Of a stretch of DNA of 64,000 nucleotides, positions 24,669 through 36,481 are shown piece by piece. The position numbers were made by a program, and so were the translations under genes. The notes under the pieces were generated by a model. It searched no databases and was not told where the DNA came from. It saw only the letters and a program-made list of their open reading frames with translations. How positions within the stretch are numbered: position 1 is the first letter of the stretch; every line of letters begins with the position of its first letter. The stretch comes from Xestospongia bergquistia (lineage: Eukaryota > Porifera > Demospongiae > Haplosclerida > Petrosiidae): NCBI GenBank assembly GCA_963965975.1, contig OZ014412.1, positions 15,080,849 through 15,144,848 on the forward strand, given 5' to 3'.

Positions 24669-25104
24669 TTATTGTAACCATGAACAAGAGACGGATACTG
24701 TTTCAACTGAAGTAACCAGTATATTTGTTAATTCAATTAAAATAGTATTTTCTAATGGCTTTAACTATTGGTTGCTAATCTACAAAGAGTACTATTACAC
24801 TGTTATTTCTTTATACTAATTGTGGTAGATTAGGCCCAGCCTTGTGGTAACTCAGTAATGGGCTTTAATAATATTGATGAAACTATGGTAACAAGGCTTG
24901 GTTTAAATGACACAATCTATTTTAAGTATAATCAGTATATGCAGAGCCTTGCAGCATAGCGTAATAGTGATCAAGATGACACAGACCATTCTCTACATCC
25001 TGCATGTTCTAGCTACTCATTGAGGGTCTCACTGACAAGTCTTTTATTAACCAATAAGCCAAATTGATTTTTTAGAGACTTCAATACATACAACTTACAT
25101 TATT
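24669..25104. repeat. Recent copy of part of the 1752-bp unit
   Basis: From TTGTAACCATGAACAAGAGA to CAATACATACAACTTACATT this matches 18834-19266 with very few differences (GGCTTTAATAATA versus GGCTATAATAATA). It is the right part of M1 plus flanking DNA, inserted next to the S5 promoter region. Confidence 0.75.
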
Positions 25105-25710
25105 ACATTACATTTATCAAAAAAATTATTAAGGTATTTACTATTGCTTTCTGCAAAATAAACCAGTTTCTAGGTATTAACATTAGTATACGTACCAAAC
25201 CTCGAAAATTATAGTATATGACAAAAAATACTTAATAAACAGAGCGTCTGACAATTCTAAAAAGTATGTTTTGCGCTGAAACCGAGGCCTGACTTCCATT
25301 CCACAATTTACTTAGCATACCATCTTATGAAAGTCAAAGGTGGATATCCAATTCTACTTTGTAATTTCATATTCTCCTTTGAAGTTTTCTAAAATATTCT
25401 AATTCTAATCCTGTTATCTATCCTTCGTTGGAATATTAAACAATTAAAATCCACCCTAATTGGAAACATGTTGCTTTGCTCCATTCTAACAGACAGGTCC
25501 TCGCGTTTAAATTCATGAGACAAGAGTTTAATTGTTGTATGAAAATTCATTGCTATGTTGTATTTGATATATTAAGTTTGTAACTAATTCCTATAACAAA
25601 CTTCTGGCTCCACGTATTATAGATATAACTTTTAAAATAAAGGCTTTAGAACTTTTTATAGATAAACATACTGCTTCACCTTAACCACCTACATTAGATT
25701 CCGTAATTAC
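25105..25710. repeat. R5 copy and spacer
   Basis: TCTAGGTATTAACATTAGTA, TCTGACAATTCTAAAAAGTA and GGATATCCAATTCTACTTTG match the R5 blocks at 16250-16900 and 28095-28400. No gene seen. Confidence 0.5.
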
Positions 25711-26085
25711 AACCGAACCTTTGGTTACCATAGGCTAATTATTTTTATGTCAACCCATTATTGAGTTACCACAAGCCAAGCCTAGTATAATTTGATACAT
25801 GTATAGCCAAGTGGGAGCCATAGAGTAATCTTTGTAGTTTTTTCTCAACAATTGCAACCATGAAGAAGAGATGGATACTATTTCAACTGAAGTAACCAGT
25901 ATATTAGTTAATTCAATTAAAGTAGCATTTCCAATGCCTTAAACTATTTGTTGCTAATCTACAAAGAGTACTCTTACACTGTTATTTGGCTTTATACTAA
26001 TCATAGTAGATTAGGCTTGGCCTTGTAGTAACTCAGCAATGGGCTTTCATAATATTGATGAAACTATGGTAACAAGGCTTGGTTT
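25711..26085. mobile_element. M1 element copy
   Basis: TTGGTTACCATAGGCTAATT at the left and CTATGGTAACAAGGCTTGG at the right. The interior is nearly identical to 22209-22560, so these two copies or their flanks were duplicated together. Confidence 0.6.
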
Positions 26086-27049
26086 AAATGACACAGTGCT
26101 TTTTTAATTATACACTTCAAATACTGCTATTATATCATAAAAGATTTCCTATAGAAGACGTACACATGCTAGAAGCTATGGCTAAAGGACAAAATATATA
26201 TTTACTGATTTCTAGGATGAATCTATTTATCACCACAAAAGAAATTATGGTTAGTAAGCAAACATAATGCATCATATTTACATTGTTAGAATATGTAGGT
26301 TTTATATTGATAACTCAAACTACTTACAAGCAGTAATTTCTTTCAAAATTCATTCTGGTTATTGCTATAACAGACTCTATATTATTGTTGCTAGTACTAA
26401 GTATATTAAAATGGGAACGATATAGAAATAACTTAAGTATAAAATTAATAGCCAAGTATTCAAATATGTAGTGAGATAATTAAGTTTTAAAAAGAAGTTT
26501 GCATTAATTCATTGAATGAGCTTAGGATAAAAATACAATTAAAGAACTGTGACCGGATTTGCGAAAAGGGACCACTTCAGTCAAATAAAAAATTCTCAGT
26601 ATGGACAGAAAAAGTGATGATTTCAATATTTTTGGGAATTTGAGTTAAACAAAAAAACAAAGAGAATAGTACCTGACAGTCATTTTGAAGTGTCTATAAA
26701 GACAAAGTTCTTTCTAGATTAGCACGTAGAAGCATTCGCGTTCTAATATATTAATGTACGGTATGCGGGGGTGGAAAATTAAATTCCACTTTTCTCAAAA
26801 TTAATTTTTTGTAGTATTTCCGTTTATATCTTGTTTCTTTAGCAACGCATGCATTTATCCAAGGTATCAAACAATTCATCATTATCTACACTTTAAAATG
26901 GTATGAAAAAGTGAAAATGACAGAAATGACTCAAGTGGTCCCTTTTTGCATATCCAGTCACTATTATATTTCAAGTGCTATTAGGACAAATTTAATCAAC
27001 AATTTAAGACTAAATAATAATCAAAAATTTCAGAAGAAAGAAAATATAG

Positions 27050-27081
<32 letters not shown>

Positions 27082-27425
27082 CTTCATTTTGTTCCTTTAA
27101 AAGTTTTTTTAAAAAGGTATCATTAACAGTATTTGCATCACTAAATGGATTTCAATACAACTTGCATAATGTCTTGCCCAAAGAAGTCAACAAAATCTTC
27201 CTATTACTTACATTACTGATATCAGCAATGTTATTCTTGAAAAATAAGTAGTGTACTATTGTGGTTTTGTTATCGCCATTGTGATATCATAGTGATTCCA
27301 TGGTGACATATACACATCATGAATTACTATCTATTCAATTAACTGTAGTGGCAAACATCATGCAATTTACTAATTCTTGTAATTTAAATGGTACTTAGAG
27401 AGTACCTATTACTTAGAAAAACTAA
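26086..27425. other. Non-coding DNA with duplicated block and TA microsatellite
   Basis: A (TA)n tract lies at about 27043-27078. About 27130-27420 repeats 23260-23540. A rare CpG-containing stretch near 26680-26780 shows no open frame. No gene recognised. Confidence 0.5.
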
Positions 27426-27790
27426 GGTCCTCAGGCGTTAACGTGCACGATGAGCGTCCGTAGACACGCCTCCTACGCTAAGAATCCTAGTCTCGTTCCC
27501 TGACAGTCACGCCACAAGGTAAAAGGCTGTTTTGTGCATTTGTTTTCTTGGTTCTACACTTCATACAAATGACATCAGTGATCACATGATCTTGTGGAAA
27601 ACAAGTGATTGCTATAACTGTCTAAGTAAAGGACTATTTGCTCAAGTCTTTTGTGAAAGAATATCTCGTGAACTATAAGATAGTAAACAATATTTTTAAC
27701 CCTTGCTTCATCATTACAGAGGTTTAGTCTTATCATTTTAAACACAACCTTTATATTTATAAAAAAATCCATTAAGTTATTATTATGATT
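27426..27790. repeat. Gene-less duplicate of the S5 promoter region
   Basis: CAGGCGTTAACGTGCACGAT, GATGAGCGTCCGTAGACACG and GTCACGCCACAAGGTAAAAG match 24283-24360, and TTCATCATTACAGAGGTTTA matches 24570. The order is kept but the S5 coding exons are missing, so the upstream DNA was duplicated alone or the gene was deleted. Confidence 0.7.
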
Positions 27791-27959
27791 TTTACATTGC
27801 TTTCTGTACTTAATGTTAACTTCATTGAAAAAAATAATTTTGAAGAACCACGTGACAGAAAAAAATGGTCTAGAATAAGAACAAAAATTGAGCTGAAAAA
27901 CTATAGTCCTTATTTGTACTGTTATGTGTTAATAAAGCAATAAAGGTATTAATTTGCTA

Positions 27960-28050
27960 AAATATTATAATCAACCTCAATTAAGCCTTGTTCAACAATC
28001 TCGTTTGGATTTCTTTGCCACCACTCATGTACAGATCCAATTGGTCCTAC
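27960..28050 (-). pseudogene. S6: exon A fragment of S family
   Basis: The reverse strand gives the 3' part of exon A: an SVHEWWQRNPNEIV-like block, then a donor at ATTGAGGTTGATT. It is almost identical to S5. It breaks off abruptly at about 28050 into unrelated sequence, and no exon B follows. Confidence 0.7.
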
Positions 28051-29223
28051 TGCAAACCAGTATGATAAGTGTATCGCAGCACACTATTGTTCTAGCTAGT
28101 ATACGTACCAAAACTCGAAAATTATAGTATATGACAACTAATACTTAACAATCAGAGTGTCTGACAAATCTAAAAAGTGTGTTTTCCGCAGGAGCCTCTA
28201 TATTTTACTGAAAGTCGAGAACTAGGGAAGCTAAGAACGGACTCTTTTGAAAGCCAAATGCGAACATCAAATTCTATTTAGTAGTTTAATATTCTCCAAG
28301 AATATTCTAATTCTAGTTCTGTTTTTTATCCTTTAATGGAATATTTAACAACTAAAATCCTATTATCCCCACCCAAACTGGAAACTTGTTGCTTCACTCC
28401 AGGCATTCTAACAGACAGGTCCTCGCGTTCCACGCTTCACTTCATAAAGTGACGAAAAAAGAATTGGAATTTAAATTTCCGCCTTCAGCTTCCGTAAGTT
28501 TTGTTCCATTCTTGACACGTGTGCCATTTCTATTTTTTTAACCAAGTGTCAGACGATTAAGAAGGATTTATAACTCCTCTCTTCCCTCTACAAAAATGTT
28601 GTTGATATATACAATTACACCAAACTAAGATAGGATTAAGAATGTCAAGAAGTACATGCCGTATTACTTTAAAATGAAGCAATTTCTAAATATACAATGA
28701 TATTGTGCCTTTTATATCTATATGACTATGCACTCTACAACACAAAATTTTAATTGTCCTATGAAAAATCATTGCTATGTTGCATTTGATATATTAAGTT
28801 TGTATTAGTGTAGTTTTGGTATCACCGTGGTGATACCATAGTGATACCATGGTGATATATACTCATCATAAATTCTTATCTATTTAGATTTTAAAATAAG
28901 GTCATAAAAATCATGCATATCAACTTATTCTTGTAATTTAGATGATACAAGCAGGAACATAATATAAGCACTATAGATCAGAAATCTACCTTTTTGTCCA
29001 TACAATGCATAATGTATTTATTATAGGAAGTACCTATACATCCAACTGAGAGACATACTTTGCTGTGTAATAATAAGTAATTTAGTGTTAAGTTGATGTT
29101 AACTTCATTGAAAAAATATTTTAATAAGATCACAGAAAAAAATGGCCAAAAAAGAACTAAAAATTGAGCGGAAAAACGTAGTCGCTATTTGTACTCTTAT
29201 GTGTTTTAATGTTTAGAATCACA
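28051..29223. repeat. R5 copy, then spacer
   Basis: R5 blocks lie at 28095-28550 (TCTAGCTAGTATACGTACCA, TCTGACAAATCTAAAAAGTG). About 28555-28800 is related to 18290-18540 and 20060-20310 (TTGTTGATATATACAATTAC, GAAAAATCATTGCTATGTTG). The end is the 3' region of S7. No gene seen. Confidence 0.45.
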
Positions 29224-29679
29224 GCTAATTTCCTTTTCTGTGGATCAATAATTTGAAAGGTGCAATAAGTAATAAAATTCTGAGCATGTGGTCCTTCAAC
29301 AAACTCAGCTATAAAAGAACCCATGGTCAACAGATTAAACTTAAAGGTGGGGTCTTGTCCATGTGTATAATTGAAATCAACCTGAACTCTTAATTAATCT
29401 GTAATCTTGAAAGTACCAGATGCTGTATTTTAGCCTTTAACCTAGATGTAAACTTAAGAAATAAGGTATTGATTTGCTTAAAATATACAATATACCTCAA
29501 TAAAGCCTTCGTCAACAATCTCATTTGGATTTTCTTGCCACCACTCATGTACAATTTCATATTTAATCTTTATTGCTGCACCAGAACTATTGATGGCAGT
29601 AATATATACTGTATATTTCGTTAAGAAAGCGAATACTAGCAAAGAAATTGCAGATATAACTACCTAAATCATTACTCAA
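29224..29679 (-). pseudogene. S7: dead S-family copy
   Basis: Very close to S5 with three independent lesions. The start codon is TTG instead of ATG (29679-29677). Exon B has TAA where S5 encodes the Gly-Asp of its GGDTASGTF block. The terminal stop has changed, so the frame runs on (AAATTAGCTGTG). Exon A (EIVHEWWQENPNEIV) is open. Splice sites are still recognisable. Confidence 0.75.
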
Positions 29680-29752
29680 GTTTCTTTTAATATTTCTATT
29701 TGATACTTTTGTTATGACATAAGGCAGTGGACACTATCTTTCCTTACTACAG

Positions 29753-30119
29753 TAGTTGCTGTACTTACTTTTACCTTGTATTGATGATACTGTCTTATCT
29801 GTGTCTGTGAATGACCTTTATTGGATAATAATAGAAAATTTGCAAATAAATGAAAATGCTGGTTCTATAATAGTATATGTTAATAAAGATTCTGTTATGT
29901 ATTTAATGCATGCATTGTTTTTGATCTTGGTCTTAATTTAAGAAAGGAAGGTTATTTTTTTGACTATGATTACTAGTACTCCTCTGCCAAAATTTGTTGG
30001 TCCAACACATTCAGAAGATGTCTTTTACACGATAACAGAAAATACTACTCTACTCATGATCAATAGAGCAAAAGATGATATCAAGCAATCCAATCTTACT
30101 CAATGTGACTTTAATCCGT
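29753..30119 (+). pseudogene. NIDO relic: exon 2 and exon 3
   Basis: An exon 2 start after CTTACTACAG, with TCTTATCTGTGTCTGTGAAT, then a deletion. Exon 3 has TTCAGAAGATGTCTTTTACA and CAATGTGACTTTAATCCG. An inserted ATGATC interrupts the TACTCTACTC...AATAGAGC block. The relic stops at 30119, exactly where exon 3 would continue with AGTCATCTC, and unrelated sequence follows. Confidence 0.75.
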
Positions 30120-31535
30120 GTCAAGTCCTTTGATGTAAGGTCCAACCATTCACAAGAGTGTGTTTCTAAGATATTCTTGTCACCTTACACAGTATGGATG
30201 ACAATTGCATCATTCCTTTGTAATAGCACAGGGGACAGAAAAAATTTAGTATGTTTATTAAGTATCTAAATCAATTAAATTAAATGAAATCAGTTATTTA
30301 TAATAGTCATTGTTACATTCCATGCTACTGCTATATATAGGAATGATGCAATTGCTATCATGTTTACATTCTTTGTATTTGGACTGACATTACATATCTC
30401 TAGATTTACTTCTTGTTTTAAAAAATTTGCTTACTATATTTCTTACAATTTCTTTTTTCTGTTTACTGAAATTAGACAATCTTGGTCCTAGAAATATTAC
30501 ATGCAGCAAAGTATTTCTCCTCTCCACTCACAAATAGTTCATACAATTAAACTTTCAAGTCCTAGTAATAAGGATGTCATTATCGTCTATAAACATGAAA
30601 AGACAATGAATCAAGAAATGATACATAAAACAGGGACAGTGTTCTTTTATCATTCATTGTGCAGACCTATTCCAAATGTCATTTTATGTTTAAAAAGCAG
30701 ACACCAGAACTCAACACACAATTATAATAATCATCAAAATTATCATATTCTCATTATTACATTAAAAATCATAATCAAGTAAGTTTTTATAAACTGGTAA
30801 AAATACAACTTTTCATGGGAAAGGAATTTAAAGATGTCATAAACATTACTTCCATGGACAATTACACATTGTTTGTACCAGCTATTATGCAATACACAAC
30901 AAAATTGACAGTTTAGTTCAGTGAGAATGACATTGTTCAGATGATTCAAATATAGAAGCAGAAGATTCAAGGAAATTGTACAGAATTTCTCTGAAGATAA
31001 ATGTGATAATTGTCAAATCAATATTTTTACAAGTGCTGGAAATGAAATATGAGCAACTAAACTATATCTCTGAAGAATGTCAGCTGAAATGTTGTTTAAT
31101 AGAAAGTTGGTTTAGCCAAGTGCATAGCAATAGTTGTGTCAGAATGAAAAGATTTAACATAATAAAACTAATTGTCAACAGGTTTGGTTTGATAATTGAG
31201 TATGTTATAAACATAAACGTGAATTATTCACAATTCTGTTCATTCTTGATTAAGATATGGCATAAATAGGCACACTTAGTTTGAACTTAGTTAGACAATT
31301 ATTTAGATCTTTTTATAGGAAATGTAGCACCTTAGGCTTTGATCTCATACTAAATTTGCAGTAGAAGCCTCCAATGCAATGTCTATAACCTATACCAAGT
31401 GATTTTTATTGTTTAGACATGATCTTATACTTATTACCCTTTTACATTACTAGTAAAGTTGTATTCCTTACAGTGACCACTATATAAAGCAGTACACTTA
31501 ACTTTGAATGTACCAATAAATGATCAGTTATGTCA
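30120..31535. other. Non-coding AT-rich DNA
   Basis: Several 60-95 codon open frames occur on both strands here, but none shows a family motif, balanced composition or splice context. They look like chance in AT-rich DNA. Begins with TGTCAAGTCCTTTGATGT, which also occurs near 47870 and 61250, so part is a dispersed repeat. Confidence 0.45.
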
Positions 31536-31739
31536 TAATTTATAACATGTAATTCTATACCTAATATGTGACTACTTTTTCACTGAACATCAATAGAGTT
31601 GTAATTGACTTATTATAGTGTAAGGTTATATATGACACAGATATGCTTTGATGTAAATTGTGCTTATATCAAGAAACCTTCATGTTATTTCTTACAGTGA
31701 TCACCATAATTCATTTAATTTTGAATGCACTAGTAAATG

Positions 31740-31905
31740 ATCAGTTATGTCATAACTCATAACATGTAATTCTATACCTAAGGTGTGACCACTCTTTGGC
31801 TGAACATCTATAGAGTTATGCTTGACTTATTTTAGTGTAAGATTATAGAAGACCCACTATGCTTTGATGTAATTGTGGTTATATTTTGAATGTTCTGAGG
31901 AGGCA
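31740..31905. repeat. R2 repeat, about 250 bp, many copies
   Basis: Core motifs TGATCAGTTATGTCATAACT, ATTCTATACCTAAGGTGTGA, CTGAACATCAATAGAGTTAT and GATATGCTTTGATGTAATTG. Copies occur near 31540, 31740, 32790, 33965, 34490, 34805, 36140, 38620, 38870, 39475, 40240, 41700, 43125, 45790, 48285 and 57165. Several copies end CCTCCATTTTGCAGG and run into a NIDO exon 3 relic. No open frame. It is either a non-autonomous element or the conserved spacer of the ancestral N repeat unit. Confidence 0.7.
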
Positions 31906-32010
31906 CTGTTATATTGCTATAAAAGTAATGCTGTAATGATGACAATTGGGATGCTCATGTGCAAAAGACAAATGCTAGATGGTATGTTTGAGTGTTGGCT
32001 GTCAACTACT

Positions 32011-32666
32011 ATGGTTTCTGAGTTTAGGTACGTATACTAATTCTGATAGCTAAAACTATCTAGTGAACTAAATACACTTAGTGTATTCACTTTACATGTA
32101 TCAGGTTGTAGTACTATATTCTACATCATGATCACATTGATATTTATTAGCATACTCCTACAGAAGTGGCAGTAAGATTTTCATTTTTTAGTAAATTTGC
32201 AATTGAAAATTTTGAAAAGTTTAAGGTTGCAGTAAATCCAGATTCTCTACCTGTGTCTCCATTTTCTACACCAAACCAATAAAAGTCATTCACAGACACA
32301 GATAAGACGTTATGTATTGTCCATACAAGATAAAAACAAGTACAGCAACTCCTGTAGTGCCTGGTGTCTTTATTGTCCACACAAAAATATATCAACTAAA
32401 AAGGTAAACTTTAAATAACTATTGATTATGATACACAACACTGTGTGATATGTAATGATAGTACTTTTATCAAAAAACATTGAAAATGTCATATTTTGAA
32501 TCAAACTCATTCAGAGGATGTCTTTTACAGGATGACAGACAGCACTACTCTACTCAATAGAGCAAAAGAAGATATTAAGCAAACCAATTTTTGTTTTAAT
32601 TCAAAACATCTTATCATTATCTATATAGTGGAGAACTTTGTTTATGGATCTTCATCATCAATAACA
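32011..32666 (+). pseudogene. N relic with exon 2 inverted
   Basis: Exon 1 (ATG, 17 nt) at 32011-32027 on +. A fully open exon 2 lies on the minus strand at 32351-32156 (196 nt, the same length as N3 exon 2, with acceptor CTACAG and donor GTATGC, encoding SVSVNDFYWFGVENGD). The 3' part of exon 3 lies on + at 32496-32666 (SEDVFYRMTDSTTLLNRAKE, donor GTGAGT). This order cannot splice into a NIDO protein. Exons 4 and 5 are absent here. The same arrangement occurs at 40523-41130. Confidence 0.8.
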
Positions 32667-33091
32667 GTGAGTATTAAAGAACTTATAATCTCAACTTGTA
32701 ATATGAGTGTCCCTCATTACTACTAAAGTTATGACTTTCTGTGACCACTATATAAATTGTAATTCATTTAACATTTTATGTACTAGTAAATGATCAGTTA
32801 TGTCATAACTTATAACATGTAATTCTATACCTAAGGTGTGACCACTCTATCACAGAACATCAATGTGTTATGATTGACTCATTATAGTGTAAGATTATAT
32901 ACGACCCACATATGCTTTGATGTATTTGTAGTTATATTTTGAAAGTTCAAAGAAGGCACTGTTACGTTGCTATAAAAAATACTGTAGATGATGACAATTG
33001 AGATGCTACTATGCAAAATAATAAATAATATTGGATTTATTTGATGTTCTGTTTGACATAAGGCACTGGATAGTAAATTTTCTTACTACAG

Positions 33092-33680
33092 GAGTTGCAG
33101 TACTTGCTTTTATCTTGTTTTTGATGATACTTACTGTCCTATCTGTGTCTGTGAATGACTTTTATTGATTTGGTGTAGAAAATATGCTAAAAAAAGAAAA
33201 TGCTGCTGCTACTTCTATAATAGTATGTTCATAAATATTCTGTTATGTATTTATTAATATATTAATTCTTATATATTGTTATGACCATGGTCCCATTTTA
33301 AGAAGGGGAGGATATTCTTTTAATGCAATTTATCGTTTGGCAATATTTATTAGTTCAACATGTTCAGGGGATGAATTTTACAGAATAATAGACAATACTA
33401 TACTTTACTCAATAGAGTTATCAAGCAATCTAAATCTTATGCAATGTGACTTTAATCCAAGTCATCTCATCATTCTAATATGGATAAAATATTTTTATGG
33501 ATCTTCAATAATGGTAGTAAGTACTAAAAAACTTACAATCTTTTAGTCTATTATTATGTTAATTATAGGATAATACACATCAAGTCATAATTACAACAGA
33601 TGAAACTTCAACATATGCTATTATCTTGTTTGGTGAAATAAACAATGCATTTTCTAATGAGTTTGAACATATTCAAAACT
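33092..33680 (+). pseudogene. N relic: short exon 2, exon 3, part of exon 4
   Basis: Exon 2 begins after TTACTACAG but has an in-frame TGA and an internal deletion (GAAAATATGCTAAAAAAAG). Exon 3 (33286-33515) keeps TGACTTTAATCCAAGTCATC. Exon 4 (33570-33680) breaks off after CAAAACTAATGCTG. Paralogous to 42003-42590. Confidence 0.7.
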
Positions 33681-33764
33681 AATGCTGCTACATTTACATT
33701 TTACATTTGCTACATTTACAATCAATAATTCCATTATTCTATTGTTTTGCTTCACAAGCAAGTA

Positions 33765-33800
33765 TCTATCTATCTATCTATCTATATATCTATATAAATA
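33765..33800. repeat. TATC/TATA microsatellite
   Basis: (TATC)n followed by ATATATCTATATAAATATAT. The homologous site at 42656-42680 and 42930-42960 is split by the GC-rich palindrome. Confidence 0.85.
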
Positions 33801-34257
33801 TATATATGGTTACAATTAATGCTATTAAATATAAATACATATAATTCTACACATCATGTTCATATATAATTATATAAAAAGTAATGTTGTTTTGTGGTAT
33901 ATTGGTTATTGTGCTTTAATAATGACACACAATAACTGCATTTACTGCATGCCAGACTAATTCTAAAATGCAGTTATGTCATAACTTATAACATGTCATT
34001 CTATACCTTAGATGTGACCGATATTGTAGTTTTTCACAAATAGATTATCATGGAATCCTAAATTGTTAATGTTACTATATTACTAGTTTATTATTTTTAA
34101 AAAGGAACATTTAATAGCAATAAGTTAAATGACAACGTTACATAATATGATGACTTCATTTTACATAACAACATTCCAAAGTATAATTTTGTACTCTTAT
34201 AATAAAGAAGAATCTGATTATTATACTGTGGAATAATACAAGTAGTTGATAAGTGTG

Positions 34258-34393
34258 CAATTATACTTGTTATTATTGTTTTAATCTATTGTGTATGTCA
34301 ATTTGGAAAGAAAGAATTAAGATCGAATCAAATTTTGTTTCACATACAACTGTAGATAGAATTGATGATAACAGACACAATCATATAGATAGT
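34258..34393. mobile_element. M2 hairpin MITE-like element
   Basis: About 135 bp with inverted ends: TTATTATTGTTTTAATCTAT near the left, ending in an imperfect complement near ATTGATGATAACAGACACAA. Better preserved copies are at 35573-35702, 38389-38521, 41458-41600, 43548-43677 and 49113-49240, where ACAATAGATTAAAATGATGA forms the right arm. The interior includes ATATGGAAAGGAA. No coding capacity. Confidence 0.65.
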
Positions 34394-34974
34394 TTTTGTT
34401 AGTAATTATGCATGAGCACCCCACATTACTACTAAAGTTATGACTTACTGTGACCACTATATAAATGGTAATTCATTTAACATTTTATGTAACAGTAAAT
34501 GATCAGTTATATCATAACTTATAACATGTAATTCTATACCTAACTCGTGACTTCTCTTTGACTGAACATTAATAGAGTTAAAATTGACTTATTATAGTGT
34601 ATCATTATACATGACACAGATATGCTTTGATGTAATTGTGTTTATATCAAGAAACCTTCATGTTGCATGTTATGTCTTACAGTGACCACAATTCATATAA
34701 GGTAATTTATTTTAACTTTGAATGTACTAGTAAATTATTATTGTATATTGGTTGTTGTGCTTAATAACAACACATTTACTGAATACTACACTAATTTTAA
34801 AATGCAGTTATGTCATAACTTATAACATGTCATTCTATCCCTTAGATGTGACTGCTATTTGGTTTCAGCATCAACAAAATTATAATTGAGTTACTATAGT
34901 ATAACATTAGATATCACTAAGATATGCTTTGATGTAGCTGTGTTTGTATTTGGAAAGCCTCCATTTTTCAGGGA

Positions 34975-35060
34975 GTCACTCTTTTAGGGTATATCTTCCA
35001 CAGGATAAGAGACAATACTATTCTACTACATAAAACAAAGGAAATAATAAGCAGGAACAA
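34975..35060 (+). pseudogene. NIDO exon 3 relic
   Basis: CACAGGATAAGAGACAATAC and TTCTACTACATAAAACAAAG correspond to the YRITDNTTLL part of exon 3, broken. It follows an R2 block ending CCTCCATTTTTCAGG. Confidence 0.6.
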
Positions 35061-35210
35061 AGGAGATATAATGTTGCCATTCTCTAAATGTTATGACTCT
35101 GTTGCCTATAAATAGGTAATTGAGTCTTATTGTGTTGAGAATGACAACCTATTTGAGACGAGATGATCTTGACAACATGTGCAAGCTGATATTGTATATC
35201 TTATTAATTA

Positions 35211-36476
35211 TGTACAGGGGCTATGTATTAAACTATATCACTTACTACTATCTATATATAGATATAGTAGCCATTGGGTAGTGTAGTTGTACTTAATGTA
35301 ACATTTTACTTAACTAAGCCAATTGTTATTGTATGGCTTTACCATCAAAGGATGTAGAGTTATGTACTCATGATAACTACATTGTTCTAAATTACATATT
35401 ATTATTATTATTATTTCACTTAACATAACTAATTCCATACTATAAGTTTGTAATGTTATAATATAGAAGAATCAGTTACTGTACCACATAGGCACATACA
35501 AGTAGATTATTACTTGATTAGTTGCCATTGACATGAAGTCGTTAAAGTTTATCATACTAATTTTGAAATTATCTTTGTTAGCATAGTTTTAATCTATTGC
35601 TTATGTGAATATGGAAAGGAAGTAATAAAAATTTAAGTTTGATTTCTTGTTTTTTATATTCACATAAAACAATAGATTAAAATGATGATAACAAACATTG
35701 ATTTTTCTCACCAATATTAATTCTGTATAATATTAGTGTTGAACAGAGATATTAGTAAAATATAAAAATAGTTGTCTAAAAACGTAGTTCATAACAATAA
35801 TAATTAAAAATTAAACTTTACCACTTATAGCTGCAGAGCTTCATCCTTGTTAATAATGCTGCATTGGATGGTAACAAAGCTGCTGCTACTGCTGCTGAAC
35901 AATTAAGTTTGGAAGCAATAGAATTTAGTTAATCAGTCATGACAAAAGAAATAAGGAAAGATATAGCTATCAGTAAAGCTGTTGAGGAATCATTCCTGTT
36001 GTATTGTGTTTGTTGTAGTAAAAGCTGTTCAGAAACATAATAGTATAGTTAGCACTTGTTTAGATGAATGTTATGACTCTTATTATATTCCTAGTAAAGT
36101 TATGTTACTTACAGTGACCACTATATAAAGCAGTACATTTAACTTTGAATGGACTAGTACATGATCAGTTATCTCATAACTTATAGCATGTCATTCTATA
36201 CCTAAGGTGTGCATGACTACTCTTTGACTGAACATTAATAGTGTTATGATTGACTTATTAGAGTATTATATATGACACAGATATGCTTTGATAAAATTGT
36301 GTTTATATTGAGAAACCTCCATTTTGCAGGTTGCTGTGATTCACTGCCATTATGTCTGGTTACACTTTAAAAAAATGCAACAATAAATTATATCTATATA
36401 ATAATACAAAGTAACTATAACTCAACTAAGGAATAGTAAACACATATAGTTAACAATATCATTCAACGCAGAGTAA
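35211..36476. other. Spacer with M2, R2 and an orphan open stretch
   Basis: M2 lies at 35573-35702 and R2 at about 36100-36335. After TTATAG at about 35830 a 34-codon Ala-rich open stretch encodes DGNKAAATAAEQLSLEAIEF and ends TAA. It may be an orphan exon of another gene, but nothing connects to it. No other gene. Confidence 0.4.
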
Positions 36477-36481
36477 AATGA

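Larger units (their letters stand above)
31690..35210. repeat. Segmental duplication, left copy
   Basis: Matches 40195-43520 in order: an R2 block, exon 1 relic, inverted exon 2, exon 3 relic, R2, second exon 2-3-4 relic, TATC microsatellite, R2 and exon 3 relic. The left copy has about 850 extra bp at 34010-34850 holding one M2 element and further R2 copies. The right copy has the GC-rich palindrome. Confidence 0.8.

Noticed and set aside
30501-31269. Cluster of 75-97 codon frames on both strands at 30.5-31.3 kb
   Set aside because: No motif, no conserved paralog and overlapping opposite frames; this is expected by chance at this base composition.
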